Below are positions 8,913 to 17,022 of a stretch of 64,000 nt of DNA, one piece after another. The stretch spans positions 6,274,501-6,338,500 of the forward strand of contig NZ_JACHMB010000001.1 in the NCBI RefSeq assembly GCF_014204795.1. The letters are read 5' to 3'. Position 1 is the first letter of the stretch; every line of letters begins with the position of its first letter. The translations under genes and the position numbers were made by a program. The notes beneath the pieces are model-generated. The model was not told the origin of the DNA, ran no database searches, and saw only the letters and a list, made by a program, of their open reading frames with translations. Source of the stretch: Nonomuraea jabiensis. Its GTDB lineage: Bacteria > Actinomycetota > Actinomycetes > Streptosporangiales > Streptosporangiaceae.

Positions 8913-9899
8913 TCAGCCCGGAAGGGCGGCGAGCCAGTCCGTGAGAATCCGGTTGACCTGGTCCCGGCGCTCTTGCTGGATCCAGTGGCCGCAGCCGTCG
9001 AGTATGTGTGAGGCGACCAAGCCGGGCAAGGTCGCGGGATATGCGTGGATCGCCGCGGTCAGCCAGGTGGTGGAGGCGTCCAGGGCTCCGCCGAGGAACA
9101 GGGACGGCTGGGTGATGGGCCTGCCGTGAAAGGCGGCGAGGTCCTCCCAGTCCCGGTCCATGTTCCGGTAGCGGTTGAGCGCGCCGCTCATGCCCGTCCG
9201 CTCGAACTCCTCGGCGTAGACGGCGAGGTCGTCGTCGCTGAGCCAGGCGGGCAGCCGGCCGGCCGGGAACCGGTCACGCAACGTCCCGCCCCGGCTGACG
9301 AAGTGCGGGTCCGGGGCGCCGGGCGCGGGCATGGTGTCGGCGGACAGAGCGGCGTAGAAGCCCGCGAGCCACCCGCGGACGTCTGGTTCGATCTCCGCCT
9401 CGGCCCGCCCGGGGGCCTGGAAGTAGGACACGTAGAACTCCTCGTCCCCGCCCAGCTGCGCGAAGACCTCGCTGGGGCGCGGCCCGCCGGGCGGGGTGTA
9501 GGGAACGCTCAGCAGCCCGACCGCCCGGAAGACGTCCGGCCTGGTGAGCGCGGAGTTCGCGGCGATGGTCGAGCCCCAGTCGTGCCCGACGATCACCGCG
9601 GTCTCCGCACCGAGCGCCTCCACGACCGCGACGTTGTCGGCGACCAGTTCGAGCATCCGGTACGCGGACACCGGTGCGGGCCTGGAGGAACGCCCGTAAC
9701 CGCGGACGTCGATGGCGACCGCGCGGTATCCGGCCGCGGCCAGCGCCGGGAGTTGATGGCGCCAGGAGTACCAGAACTCCGGAAACCCGTGCACCAGGAG
9801 CACCAGCGGCCCCGTACCCTGCTCGACGAGATGCGTCCTGCCGGCGGGCGTCGAAACCAGCCGGTGTGTGACGTCGGTGGTGAGAGAAGGCTGTGACAT
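8913..9899 (-). CDS. Alpha/beta hydrolase, epoxide hydrolase-like
   Basis: 328 residues, no signal peptide. Motifs: HGFPEFWYSWRHQL (oxyanion hole HGFP plus the epoxide hydrolase signature), DVRGYGRSSRP, the nucleophile elbow VIVGHDWGS in which Asp replaces Ser as in epoxide hydrolases and haloalkane dehalogenases, and DGCGHWIQQERRDQVN with the catalytic His. The HGFPE block and cap composition favour soluble epoxide hydrolase over dehalogenase. The start at 9899 is preceded by a GGAG site; the frame extends to 9935 without one. It is divergent from katG across a 466-base gap. Confidence 0.85.
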   Translation of the reverse strand: MSQPSLTTDVTHRLVSTPAGRTHLVEQGTGPLVLLVHGFPEFWYSWRHQLPALAAAGYRAVAIDVRGYGRSSRPAPVSAYRMLELVADNVAVVEALGAETAVIVGHDWGSTIAANSALTRPDVFRAVGLLSVPYTPPGGPRPSEVFAQLGGDEEFYVSYFQAPGRAEAEIEPDVRGWLAGFYAALSADTMPAPGAPDPHFVSRGGTLRDRFPAGRLPAWLSDDDLAVYAEEFERTGMSGALNRYRNMDRDWEDLAAFHGRPITQPSLFLGGALDASTTWLTAAIHAYPATLPGLVASHILDGCGHWIQQERRDQVNRILTDWLAALPG

Positions 9900-10365
9900 C
9901 AATGCTCCGGGTCCGTCGGTTATGTGTGGCGGCAATCATGGCCCGGCGGCAGGGCTACCACGAATACCGTTTGCTGTCTCGGCAAAGCCGGCACGACCAG
10001 GGCCCATGACGGGAGGTCGGCGCCGACTCGCTCATCGCGTTAGTAGCTCTCAATTCGGGGCACACCAGTGCGGGCGGCGACGCGAGTCCGACGAGTTGAC
10101 TGGCAGCGCCGGTCCGGATTCGCAGCAAACTCAACAACTCCACATCAAGGGTCCGTGTTGGCCATATGGCGTCTGACGTCGAGGCGCGTTTACGAGCGGT
10201 TTCGTTCCGCGTGACCTGGCCGCGGCCGGCAGTGCCCGCCGCGCCCCGCGATCACGCGCGCGGACCGACGCCGGTTCGGTACGGCGCATCGAGCCCGCTG
10301 GTACACCTGCCCCGACTGTGCACGAGACGCCTTGCCCAGTGATCCGGCAGTTCGGAAGGAAACAG
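9900..10365. other. Gene-free interval between the epoxide hydrolase and katG
   Basis: I see no recognisable coding remnant in these 466 bases on either strand. In many actinomycetes katG follows a furA gene; none is present here, and I could not find a clear FurA-like fragment. The interval must hold the katG promoter, but no convincing -35/-10 pair or dyad operator stands out. Confidence 0.5.
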
Positions 10366-12642
10366 ATGAGCGACACGCAGGACAACGCCCCCGCCAGCGC
10401 GCAGGGCGTGGACCAGAAGGCGGCGGCCGGCTGCCCGCTCGCGCAGGACTCCGTGACCGCGCACGGCAGCGAGAGCGAGAACCCGGCGATCGGCTCGCCG
10501 ACCCAGAAGACCGGCGTTCGCCCGCGCACGAACCGGGACTGGTGGCCCAACCAGCTCGACCTCTCGGTGTTGCGCGCGCACTCGTCCAAGGGCAACCCTC
10601 TGGAAGAGGGCTTCAGCTACGCCGCGGAGTTCGAGAAGCTCGACGTCGAGGCCCTCAAGCAGGACATCATCGAGGTGCTCACCACCTCGCAGGACTGGTG
10701 GCCGGCCGACTTCGGCCACTACGGCGGCCTCATGATCCGGATGAGCTGGCACGCCGCGGGCACGTACCGCATCCACGACGGCCGCGGCGGGGCCGGCGAC
10801 GGCGCCCAGCGTTTCGCCCCGCTCAACAGCTGGCCCGACAACGCCAACCTCGACAAGGCCCGCCGGCTGCTGTGGCCGGTCAAGCAGAAGTACGGCCAGA
10901 AGATCTCGTGGGCCGACCTGCTCGTGCTCGCCGGCAACGTCGCCCTGGAGTCGATGGGTTTCAAGACCTTCGGGTTCGGCTTCGGTCGTGAGGACGTCTG
11001 GGAGCCGGAGGAGATCTTCTGGGGCCCGGAGGACGCCTGGCTCGGCGACGAGCGCTACGTCACCGACACCGAGATGGTGCCGAACTTCGGCGCGACCGAG
11101 ATGGGTCTCATCTACGTCAACCCGGAGGGTCCCCGCGGCAACGCCGACCCGGCCGCGGCGGCGCATTTCATCCGCGAGACCTTCGGGCGGATGGCGATGA
11201 ACGACGAGGAGACCGTCGCTCTCATCGCCGGCGGCCACACCTTCGGCAAGACCCACGGCGCCGGCATCGCGGACGACCACGTGGGGCCGGAGCCCGAGGC
11301 CGCGCCGCTGGAGGCGCAGGGCCTGGGCTGGCTGAGCAGCTACGGCACGGGCAAGGGCGGTGACACGATCACCAGCGGCCTCGAGGTGACGTGGACCGAC
11401 CGGCCGACGGAGTGGAGCAACCGCTTCTTCGAGATCCTCTTCGGCTACGAGTGGGAGCTCACCACGAGCCCCGGCGGCGCGAAGCAGTGGGTCGCCAAGG
11501 ACGCCGAGGCCGTCATCCCGGACGCCCACGACCCGGCGAAGAAGCACAAGCCGACGATGCTCACGACTGACCTGGCACTGCGCGTCGACCCGACGTACCA
11601 GAAGATCTCTCTCCGCTTCCTGGAGCACCCCGACGAGTTCGCGCTGGCCTTCGCCAAGGCGTGGTACAAGCTGCTGCACCGCGACATGGGGCCGGTCAGC
11701 CGCTTCCTCGGACCCTGGGTCGCCGAGCCCCAGCTGTGGCAGGACCCGGTGCCGGCCGTCGACCACGAACTCGTGGGAGACGCCGACGTCGCCTCCCTCA
11801 AGGCGAAGGTCCTGGAGTCCGGCCTCACGACCGCCCAGCTGATCTCCACCGCCTGGGCCGCCGCCGCGAGCTTCCGGTCCACCGACAAGCGCGGCGGCGC
11901 CAACGGCGCCCGGCTCCGTCTGGAGCCCCAGCGCAGCTGGGAGGTCAACCAGCCCGGACAGCTCGCCACGGTCCTGGACACCCTTTCGGGCATCCAGCGC
12001 GAGTTCAACGAGGCCGGTGGCGCGAAGATCTCGCTCGCCGACCTGATCGTGCTGGCCGGTTCGGCCGCCGTCGAGCAGGCGGCACGCGAGGCCGGCGTGG
12101 CGGTGACGGTGCCGTTCCGCCCGGGCCGCACCGACGCCACCCAGGAGCAGACCGACGTCGAGTCCTTCCGGGTCCTCGAGCCGCGGGCCGACGGGTTCCG
12201 CAACTACCTGCGTTCCGGCGAGAAGACCCCACCTGAGGTGCTGCTCATCGACCGTGCCTACATGCTCAACCTGACCCCGCCCGAAATGACCGTCCTCATC
12301 GGCGGCCTGCGTTCCCTCGGGGCCAACTTCGGCGGCACCCGGCACGGCGTCCTCACCGACCGGCCCGGCGTGCTCACCAACGACTTCTTCACCAACCTGC
12401 TCTCCCCGGGCACCCGGTGGAAGGCGTCGGAGTCCGAGGAGCACGTGTACGAGATCCGCGACGTGGCCACCGATGAGGTGAAGTGGACGGCCACCGCGGT
12501 CGACCTCGTCTTCGGCTCCAACTCCCAGCTACGAGCACTCGCGGAGGTCTACGCCAGCCAGGACGCCCGCGACAAGTTCGTGACCGACTTCGTCGCAGCC
12601 TGGACCAAGGTCATGGAACTCGACCGGTTCGACCTCGCCTGA
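10366..12642 (+). CDS. katG: Catalase-peroxidase
   Basis: 758 residues, typical KatG length, with N-terminal catalytic and C-terminal degenerate peroxidase domains. The distal triad is visible as Arg125, Trp128 and His129 (IRMSWHAAGTYR); Tyr250 (MGLIYVNPEGP) and Met276 (FGRMAMND) stand at exactly the spacing needed for the Trp-Tyr-Met adduct that gives catalase activity; the proximal heme ligand is His291 (GGHTFGKTHGAG). The enzyme degrades H2O2 in the cytosol. The start at 10366 is set by GGAAGGA upstream; a frame from 10318 adds residues unlike KatG. No furA neighbour, so control must differ from the usual furA-katG operon. Confidence 0.97.
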   Translation: MSDTQDNAPASAQGVDQKAAAGCPLAQDSVTAHGSESENPAIGSPTQKTGVRPRTNRDWWPNQLDLSVLRAHSSKGNPLEEGFSYAAEFEKLDVEALKQDIIEVLTTSQDWWPADFGHYGGLMIRMSWHAAGTYRIHDGRGGAGDGAQRFAPLNSWPDNANLDKARRLLWPVKQKYGQKISWADLLVLAGNVALESMGFKTFGFGFGREDVWEPEEIFWGPEDAWLGDERYVTDTEMVPNFGATEMGLIYVNPEGPRGNADPAAAAHFIRETFGRMAMNDEETVALIAGGHTFGKTHGAGIADDHVGPEPEAAPLEAQGLGWLSSYGTGKGGDTITSGLEVTWTDRPTEWSNRFFEILFGYEWELTTSPGGAKQWVAKDAEAVIPDAHDPAKKHKPTMLTTDLALRVDPTYQKISLRFLEHPDEFALAFAKAWYKLLHRDMGPVSRFLGPWVAEPQLWQDPVPAVDHELVGDADVASLKAKVLESGLTTAQLISTAWAAAASFRSTDKRGGANGARLRLEPQRSWEVNQPGQLATVLDTLSGIQREFNEAGGAKISLADLIVLAGSAAVEQAAREAGVAVTVPFRPGRTDATQEQTDVESFRVLEPRADGFRNYLRSGEKTPPEVLLIDRAYMLNLTPPEMTVLIGGLRSLGANFGGTRHGVLTDRPGVLTNDFFTNLLSPGTRWKASESEEHVYEIRDVATDEVKWTATAVDLVFGSNSQLRALAEVYASQDARDKFVTDFVAAWTKVMELDRFDLA

Positions 12643-12658
12643 CCGTCTCCATCCGACG

Positions 12659-12690
12659 AGCCCGGTTGAGTCACCGTGATCGACCGGGCT
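12659..12690 (+). terminator. Stem-loop after katG
   Basis: AGCCCGGT (12659-12666) and ACCGGGCT (12683-12690) form a perfect 8-bp stem with a 16-base loop, 16 bases past the katG stop. It is the likely katG terminator; no U-tract is present. Confidence 0.5.
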
Positions 12691-12782
12691 GGTCCACCGT
12701 CGGACCCGCGTCCCCTGGCCGGACTCCGGCCTGAACGGCTCCCGCCCTGGAGATCTACGCCTGCGGATACCCGTACGGACCA

Positions 12783-12953
12783 TCAGGCAGGTTCCAGGCG
12801 ATCGGCGAGGCGGCGGAGGGTGACCGCGAACCGGCCGCGGAGCCGCGGAAGAACGCGCCGGCGCGGGCGCGGCGGAATCATGCGTAACCGTGCGGCCTCG
12901 GCCCGCCGCTCCGCCAGGTCCGCGCGGGCGAGCCTTTCATGCATGTCATACAT
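12783..12953 (-). CDS. Small basic protein coupled to the ArsR-type regulator
   Basis: A 56-codon frame starts nine bases after the ArsR stop codon, and that TGA is itself part of a TGAGGAG ribosome binding site. The product begins MYDMHERLARADLAERR and ends RRLADRLEPA. It is arginine- and alanine-rich, predicted helical, with a proline-arginine hinge in the middle (IPPRPRRRVLP). I recognise no domain. The perfect coupling to the upstream gene is the main argument that it is translated. It may interact with DNA or with the regulator; that is a guess. Confidence 0.6.
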   Translation of the reverse strand: MYDMHERLARADLAERRAEAARLRMIPPRPRRRVLPRLRGRFAVTLRRLADRLEPA

Positions 12954-12962
12954 GAAGGCTCC

Positions 12963-13538
12963 TCAGGGTTCTTCGGGGAACGCGTGGTAGAAGACGAAGA
13001 TCGGGCGGGTGTCCGGCGAAGCCTCGTTCGATTCGACACGCGACCTGGTCAGCTCGCACCACGGCTGCATCACGGCATTGAGCTGGTCTCCGAGCTGCGC
13101 CAACTCCTCCTTGGTCAGCCGCAGGTGGCGGCTGCTCCCGAAGGCCACGCCACGCCAGTCCTCGGGAAGCGTCATGTGAGTACGCTGGAAGTCGCGCAGC
13201 CGCTCGAACTGGTCGATCACCCACTGCGAAGTCCACGCCTGCACCACGGCCCTGGCTTCCGGGGCTTCGAAGTCCCTGTCCACTGCCAACCCGCCCATGA
13301 CCGATCGCACCCAGCGCTCCCGGCTGTCCCGGGCGAGCTCCGGCACGTCCTCGACCAAGTCGTGCTTCTGCAGTTGCCGCAGGTGATAGCTCACCTGGCC
13401 GGGGTCGGCATCCATCCGCCTGGCGAGCTCACTCACCGTGACCGGGCCGATCTGGAAGAGGAGGCTGAAGAGCTTCATCCGAAACCGGCTGGTCAGCACC
13501 TTGAGCACGTCCGGGTCGTCGATCTGTCGCATGGCCAC
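12963..13538 (-). CDS. ArsR-like winged-helix transcriptional regulator
   Basis: 191 residues. The N-terminal winged helix covers about residues 8-70: VLKVLTSRFRMKLFSLLF, VTVSELARRMDADPGQVSYHLRQLQKHDLV, ending in the wing DSRERWVRSV. The rest (about 120 residues) is a helical C-terminal domain with FERLRDFQRTH and RLTKEELAQLGDQLN, typical of HTH_20/ArsR regulators that respond to unknown ligands rather than metal; no metal-binding cysteine cluster is present. A perfect palindrome lies 46 bases upstream of the start. The downstream 56-codon gene is translationally coupled. Confidence 0.85.
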   Translation of the reverse strand: MAMRQIDDPDVLKVLTSRFRMKLFSLLFQIGPVTVSELARRMDADPGQVSYHLRQLQKHDLVEDVPELARDSRERWVRSVMGGLAVDRDFEAPEARAVVQAWTSQWVIDQFERLRDFQRTHMTLPEDWRGVAFGSSRHLRLTKEELAQLGDQLNAVMQPWCELTRSRVESNEASPDTRPIFVFYHAFPEEP

Positions 13539-13583
13539 GACGGTAGGACCAGCAGGCGAAGATGCTCAAGACACCTACTGGAT

Positions 13584-13595
13584 CTTGAAATCAAG
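13584..13595. promoter_or_regulatory. Candidate ArsR-type operator
   Basis: CTTGAAATCAAG is a perfect 12-bp palindrome located upstream of the ArsR-like gene, with another TCAAG half-site at 13566-13570. ArsR-family repressors commonly bind such short dyads at their own promoters. The rest of the interval to 13805 shows nothing I can identify. Confidence 0.5.
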
Positions 13596-13805
13596 GCGTC
13601 GAGGCCGTGACTGCTGTCTGGACGCAATGAAGATGACAGTGGGACCTGCTCCCGACCTGGGCGCTGTCACTTCGACGGGTATCGAAATACGGATGCTCGC
13701 GTCATCGACGTTGGCAGTACCGGGTCGAAGATCGATTCCTCTTGACCGGCCTCGGGCGGGGTCCTGGTCTTCGGCGGCACCACCACACGACCGGCCGCGA
13801 CAGCG

Positions 13806-14396
13806 TCAGTCCTGGGCTCCGGTGTCAATGCCGCCGACGGTCAGGTCCGTCAGTGCCGCGATGGCCGCGGCGACGGTGGCACGCCCCCGGTTCAGCTCCG
13901 CGGCGATCGCCTCGGCCGCGCCCAGCACCCCGACACAGTGGAGCCGGAGGGCTTCCTGCGTGAGCCCGGAGTACGGCCGCAGGGCGGTGACCATCAGGTC
14001 CGTGTAGCCGTCGAGCAGCTCGCGCTCGATCTCCTCCATCTCCTGGCTCCCCTTGAGTGCGGCCGAGATGGCGGTCCACTCCGGCATGTCGGTGGCGCAG
14101 GCGAAGTAGGCGGCGCTCAGAACGCGGGCGATTTCGCGGGGGACGGCCGGGGCGTCACGCAGGGCCTCCTCCGAGGCGGCCCGGTGCCGCTCGTCGAGCC
14201 GCCGGTAGAGCGCGATCAGCAGGCCGGGGCGGGTGCCGAAGTGGTCGTAGACGATTGGCCTGCTCACTCCGGCGGCCTCCGCCAGGCTGAGCAGCGTGAG
14301 GCTGTCGGTGCCGTGGGCGCGCACGATCGCCATGGCGGTGTCGAGCAACTGCTCCCGCCTGGCCGGCTTGGACAGGCGAGTCGATCCCGTGGCCAT
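13806..14396 (-). CDS. TetR/AcrR family transcriptional regulator
   Basis: 196 residues. N-terminal HTH at about residues 12-58 (REQLLDTAMAIVRAHGTDSLTLLSLAEAAGVSRPIVYDHFGTRPGLL) followed by a helical ligand domain. It is divergent from the NAD(P)-binding oxidoreductase gene across a 78-base gap containing a compound palindrome, so it probably represses both itself and that gene. Start ATG at 14396 is preceded by AAGGGAGGA. Confidence 0.9.
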   Translation of the reverse strand: MATGSTRLSKPARREQLLDTAMAIVRAHGTDSLTLLSLAEAAGVSRPIVYDHFGTRPGLLIALYRRLDERHRAASEEALRDAPAVPREIARVLSAAYFACATDMPEWTAISAALKGSQEMEEIERELLDGYTDLMVTALRPYSGLTQEALRLHCVGVLGAAEAIAAELNRGRATVAAAIAALTDLTVGGIDTGAQD

Positions 14397-14427
14397 CGTC
14401 CTCCCTTGCGTCGCCTCTCAGCTTAAG

Positions 14428-14454
14428 CTACAAAATGTAAGTTACAGAATGTAG
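14428..14454. promoter_or_regulatory. Candidate TetR operator, nested palindromes
   Basis: The sequence is CTACA-AAA-TGTAA-G-TTACA-GAA-TGTAG. It contains two TACA-N3-TGTA dyads (14429-14439 and 14443-14453) 14 bp apart, and the whole 27 bp is itself symmetrical about the central G except for the AAA/GAA spacers. This sits between the divergent TetR and oxidoreductase genes, the usual place for a TetR operator bound by two dimers. Confidence 0.7.
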
Positions 14455-14474
14455 GTTAGTGAGAGGACATCACC

Positions 14475-15482
14475 GTGGAGCACTCCGTACTGATCTTGGG
14501 TGGATCCGGCCAGGCGGGCGCGGGGACCGCGACCCTCCTGCGCCGGTGGTACCCGGAGCTGCCGCTGACGATCACGGGCCGCGATCTCGGCCGCGCCCGG
14601 CGGGTCGCCGACGAGCTCGGTGGCGCGGCAGCCGCGACCATCGATCTGCGGCGAGGCGACCTCGGCCTCCAGGAGACCGAGGGCTACTCGGCGGTCGTGG
14701 CAACGGTGTGGGACAGCCACCTGAACGGACTGCGTTTCGCACAGGACCGCGGCCTGCCGTACGTCGGCATCTCCAACGGCCTGGTCGACATCGGACCCGA
14801 GGTCGTCGCCGCCGGCTTGCGAGCCGACGCGACGCCGATCCTGCTGGCCAGCCACTGGTACGCGGGGCTCGTCGTCCTCGCGGCGCTCGACCTCGCCAGG
14901 GAGTTCGACCGGCTCGACACCATCGAGGTCAGCGGCGTGCTGGACGAACAGGACGGCGGCGGGCCCGCGGCCATGGCGGACATCGAACGCCTGCTGGCCG
15001 TCACCTCAGCGGGGCACGTCCGCCGCGACGGCGTCTTCCACTGGGTCAGCGGCCCCGACGCGGAGGTGGAGGTCACCGGCGTCGACGGCACCGTGCTGCC
15101 CGGCCAGATCGTTCCCATCCTCGACGTGCCGAGCCTGGCCCTTGCGACGGGCGCGCCCAACGTCCGCTTCGCGTTCGCGGTCGGCGAGTCGGTGGGCAGG
15201 CGGCGCGGCGGGCCCGCGTCCGCGGAGGTCAGGATCGACCTCGAAGGCGTGGACCGCGCGGGCGCGCCGCTCAGGACGAGCCGCTACCTCTTCCACCCAG
15301 AGGGGCAGCGCCCCCTGACGGCGCTCGGTGTCGCCCTCGGCGTCGAGCGACTGCTCGGCCTGCGCGGCGCCCCCGTGCCGCCCGGACTCCACACCCCCGA
15401 GGCGTTGATCGATCCCGGGTACGCGGCCGAGCGGATGGCGGAGATCGGCGCCACCTTCGTCGGCGCGCACGGCGATCGCTGA
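14475..15482 (+). CDS. Saccharopine dehydrogenase-like NAD(P)-binding oxidoreductase
   Basis: 335 residues with an N-terminal Rossmann fold: VLILGGSGQAGAGTATLLRR (GGxGxxG at about residues 9-14), then TITGRDLGRARRVADEL typical of the saccharopine dehydrogenase NADP-binding domain. Substrate is not predictable. GTG start at 14475 with GAGAGGA upstream. It is controlled by the divergent TetR gene if the nested palindrome is an operator. The last codons and stop lie in a 16-bp tandem repeat, so the C-terminus has been altered recently. Confidence 0.75.
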   Translation: MEHSVLILGGSGQAGAGTATLLRRWYPELPLTITGRDLGRARRVADELGGAAAATIDLRRGDLGLQETEGYSAVVATVWDSHLNGLRFAQDRGLPYVGISNGLVDIGPEVVAAGLRADATPILLASHWYAGLVVLAALDLAREFDRLDTIEVSGVLDEQDGGGPAAMADIERLLAVTSAGHVRRDGVFHWVSGPDAEVEVTGVDGTVLPGQIVPILDVPSLALATGAPNVRFAFAVGESVGRRRGGPASAEVRIDLEGVDRAGAPLRTSRYLFHPEGQRPLTALGVALGVERLLGLRGAPVPPGLHTPEALIDPGYAAERMAEIGATFVGAHGDR

Positions 15483-15511
15483 CTGCGGCGATCGCTGACT
15501 GCGGCGATCGC
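15471..15511 (+). repeat. 16-bp tandem repeat across a stop codon
   Basis: The unit GGCGATCGCTGACTGC occurs at 15471-15486 and 15487-15502, followed by a partial third copy to 15511. The first copy carries the TGA stop of the oxidoreductase gene, so duplication extended the non-coding side only. GCGATCGC is itself palindromic. Confidence 0.8.
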
Positions 15512-15639
15512 CGGCTCCGGCTATCGAGAATCGCGGGCGGCGCGCCCGTGGCATCCGTTCCGCAGACCATCCGATCGGCCCCACGACGCGAACGCCTCCA
15601 GACGGGTGTCTCTGTCCGTTCTCCTCACCGCGAGCGGCA

Positions 15640-16134
15640 GCGTAGGAAAGTTCGGATGCGGCAGACCCGTCGAGCCATCGGCTGAGCGTGGTTGCGGCGT
15701 CGGTGATGTCGTCGGCGCCCATCCTCCGGCACGGAGCGGTTCCTCCCCGCTCTCGGAAGGCGGCGCAGTTGTTCGCTGAGTCATCAATGAGCAGCGCGTC
15801 TTGGAAGGACATGCCGTGCCGGCTCAGCCAGGGCCCGAAGAATCCGACGATACTTTCGCTCTTGAGTACTGTGACGTCGCTGGAACAGATCATGTCGTCG
15901 CAAAGGAGGCCCATTCGGCCATCCCCATGCCTGCGATCACCTGGGCGGAGGACACCTGACTCTTCATCCACGCGTGGGCCCCCTCGCCGGTGAAGATCCG
16001 CGCAAGGCTCTCCACGAGTTGTGAGTGAAGCGGATGCCGGGCGTTGTCTCGGATAGACGCCCAGAAAGGGTCACAAGAAGCACACCGTGCCAATCACCGA
16101 ATACCACCCTGTCCGGGAACGGCACTTGCTTCAT
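15640..16134 (-). pseudogene. HAD-superfamily hydrolase, broken by frameshifts
   Basis: On the minus strand an ATG at 16134 with GGGAGGA upstream opens MKQVPFPDRVVFGDWHGVL, the HAD motif I region, then leaves frame. The protein continues in a second frame as CDPFWASIRDNARHPLHSQL, ARIFTGEGAHAWMKSQVSSAQVIAG, and in a third frame as CSSDVTVLKSESIVGFFGPWL, GMSFQDALLIDDSANNCAAFRERGG (HAD motif IV region, DD) to SRWLDG near 15660. At least two frameshifts are needed, near 16075 and 15905. Motif I also seems to have one residue inserted (FGDWHG rather than F-D-x-D/H-G). No function is expected. It follows the small hypothetical gene by about 40 bases, like an old operon. Confidence 0.75.
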
Positions 16135-16174
16135 CGCTTCGGTTCCTCCCGTTGGCAAGCACGTTGCGGCGACT

Positions 16175-16552
16175 TCAGTGAGCCTGAACGCCGTGCGCTC
16201 GAAGCCGCGAGATGATCAGCTCCCGGAGTTCGCGTTCTTGAGCGGCGGCTTCGTGACGCCCGGTGCGATCGGCGGCTGCGGCCCAGCGTTCGAGGACATC
16301 GATCGTGAGAAGCCATTGAGCGATCGTGAGCTTGGGTTTCACGATCTCGTCCGGCGGCGGCCACGAACCGGAGCCCGGAACGCCCGGTGTCCAGTGGGCG
16401 ATCTGATCCCAAGCGGCCCTTCGGATGCTGCGCGCGAGGTCGGCCCGGCGGCGATTGCCGTTCACCGTTTCGACGCTGGCGTCATTGTCCATGGATGCGT
16501 CGATGAGCCCCCACTGGCGGAGAGGCATCGCCATGATCAGGCCAGCACTCAT
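16175..16552 (-). CDS. Small hypothetical protein upstream of the HAD remnant
   Basis: A frame of 125 residues, or 105 if translation begins at the ATG at 16492 (MDNDASVETVNGN). It contains ADLARSIRRAAWDQIAHWTPGVPG, IVKPKLTIAQWLLTIDVLERWAAAADR and a charged C-terminal helix EAAAQERELRELIISRL. The composition and codon bias look like a real helical protein, but I do not recognise a family. It is followed by the broken HAD hydrolase, with which it may once have formed an operon. It may also be decaying; no convincing ribosome binding site decides the start. Confidence 0.45.
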   Translation of the reverse strand: MSAGLIMAMPLRQWGLIDASMDNDASVETVNGNRRRADLARSIRRAAWDQIAHWTPGVPGSGSWPPPDEIVKPKLTIAQWLLTIDVLERWAAAADRTGRHEAAAQERELRELIISRLRAHGVQAH

Positions 16553-16592
16553 GTCGGCATGGTGTCGAGATCATGAAAGGTGGTCAACGTGA

Positions 16593-16985
16593 TCAGTAGG
16601 CCCCGGGTATGGCGGCGCCAAGGGCAGGGCGGCGCAGGTGCTGTGGGGTGATCATGACATTGGTGATCCGACTGGCAATTGCCAGGGCCGCCGGAATGGC
16701 GTTCTCGATGCGGTCATCGGCAGCTGGATCAATGCCGAGCTCACGAAGGTGCCGATTGAGCCGGTCCGGATCTGCGCCATGCCTTCGTCGGGGGAAGGTC
16801 GGGTCGATGTCGGTGAGGTATGCGCCGTCGACGGCGTAGGCAAGGCGGTGCCGGGCGGCGTAATCATGTCGCATTACCGCCACTGCCTGTCCGCCGTCGC
16901 GGGAAAGAGGGCAGAGGGCCTCCATATGCGAGGCTCGCCAGCCGCAGTCCTCGATGACGATCGTCCAGTCCTCGATTCGCCTCAC
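16593..16985 (-). CDS. DUF6461-like protein, probably N-terminally truncated
   Basis: 130 residues from a GTG at 16985. WTIVIEDCGWRASHMEALCPLSRDGGQAVAVM, HRLAYAVDGAYLTDIDPTFPRRRHGADPDRL matches the core of DUF6461, actinobacterial proteins of unknown function, as I recall them. The frame continues upstream without a start to a TAG about 60 bases away, and family members usually carry an additional N-terminal segment. That, and the Lsr2 fragment directly upstream, suggest truncation. Confidence 0.5.
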   Translation of the reverse strand: MRRIEDWTIVIEDCGWRASHMEALCPLSRDGGQAVAVMRHDYAARHRLAYAVDGAYLTDIDPTFPRRRHGADPDRLNRHLRELGIDPAADDRIENAIPAALAIASRITNVMITPQHLRRPALGAAIPGAY

Positions 16986-17022
16986 GGTGATGATCTCCGG
17001 CCCTTCCGGCTGAGAGTAGTCC

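Noticed and set aside
10252..12444. 730-codon open frame antisense to katG
   Set aside because: It mirrors katG codon structure in a GC-rich genome, has no ribosome binding site and reads as Arg/Gly/Val-rich low-complexity sequence. katG is certain on the other strand.
13625..13805. Interval before the TetR gene searched for a decayed gene
   Set aside because: Short fragments such as VLVFGG appear in one frame but do not extend into a recognisable family; similarity is too weak to call.
15471..15511. Tandem repeat considered as a small CRISPR array
   Set aside because: The copies are contiguous without spacers and no cas gene is present.
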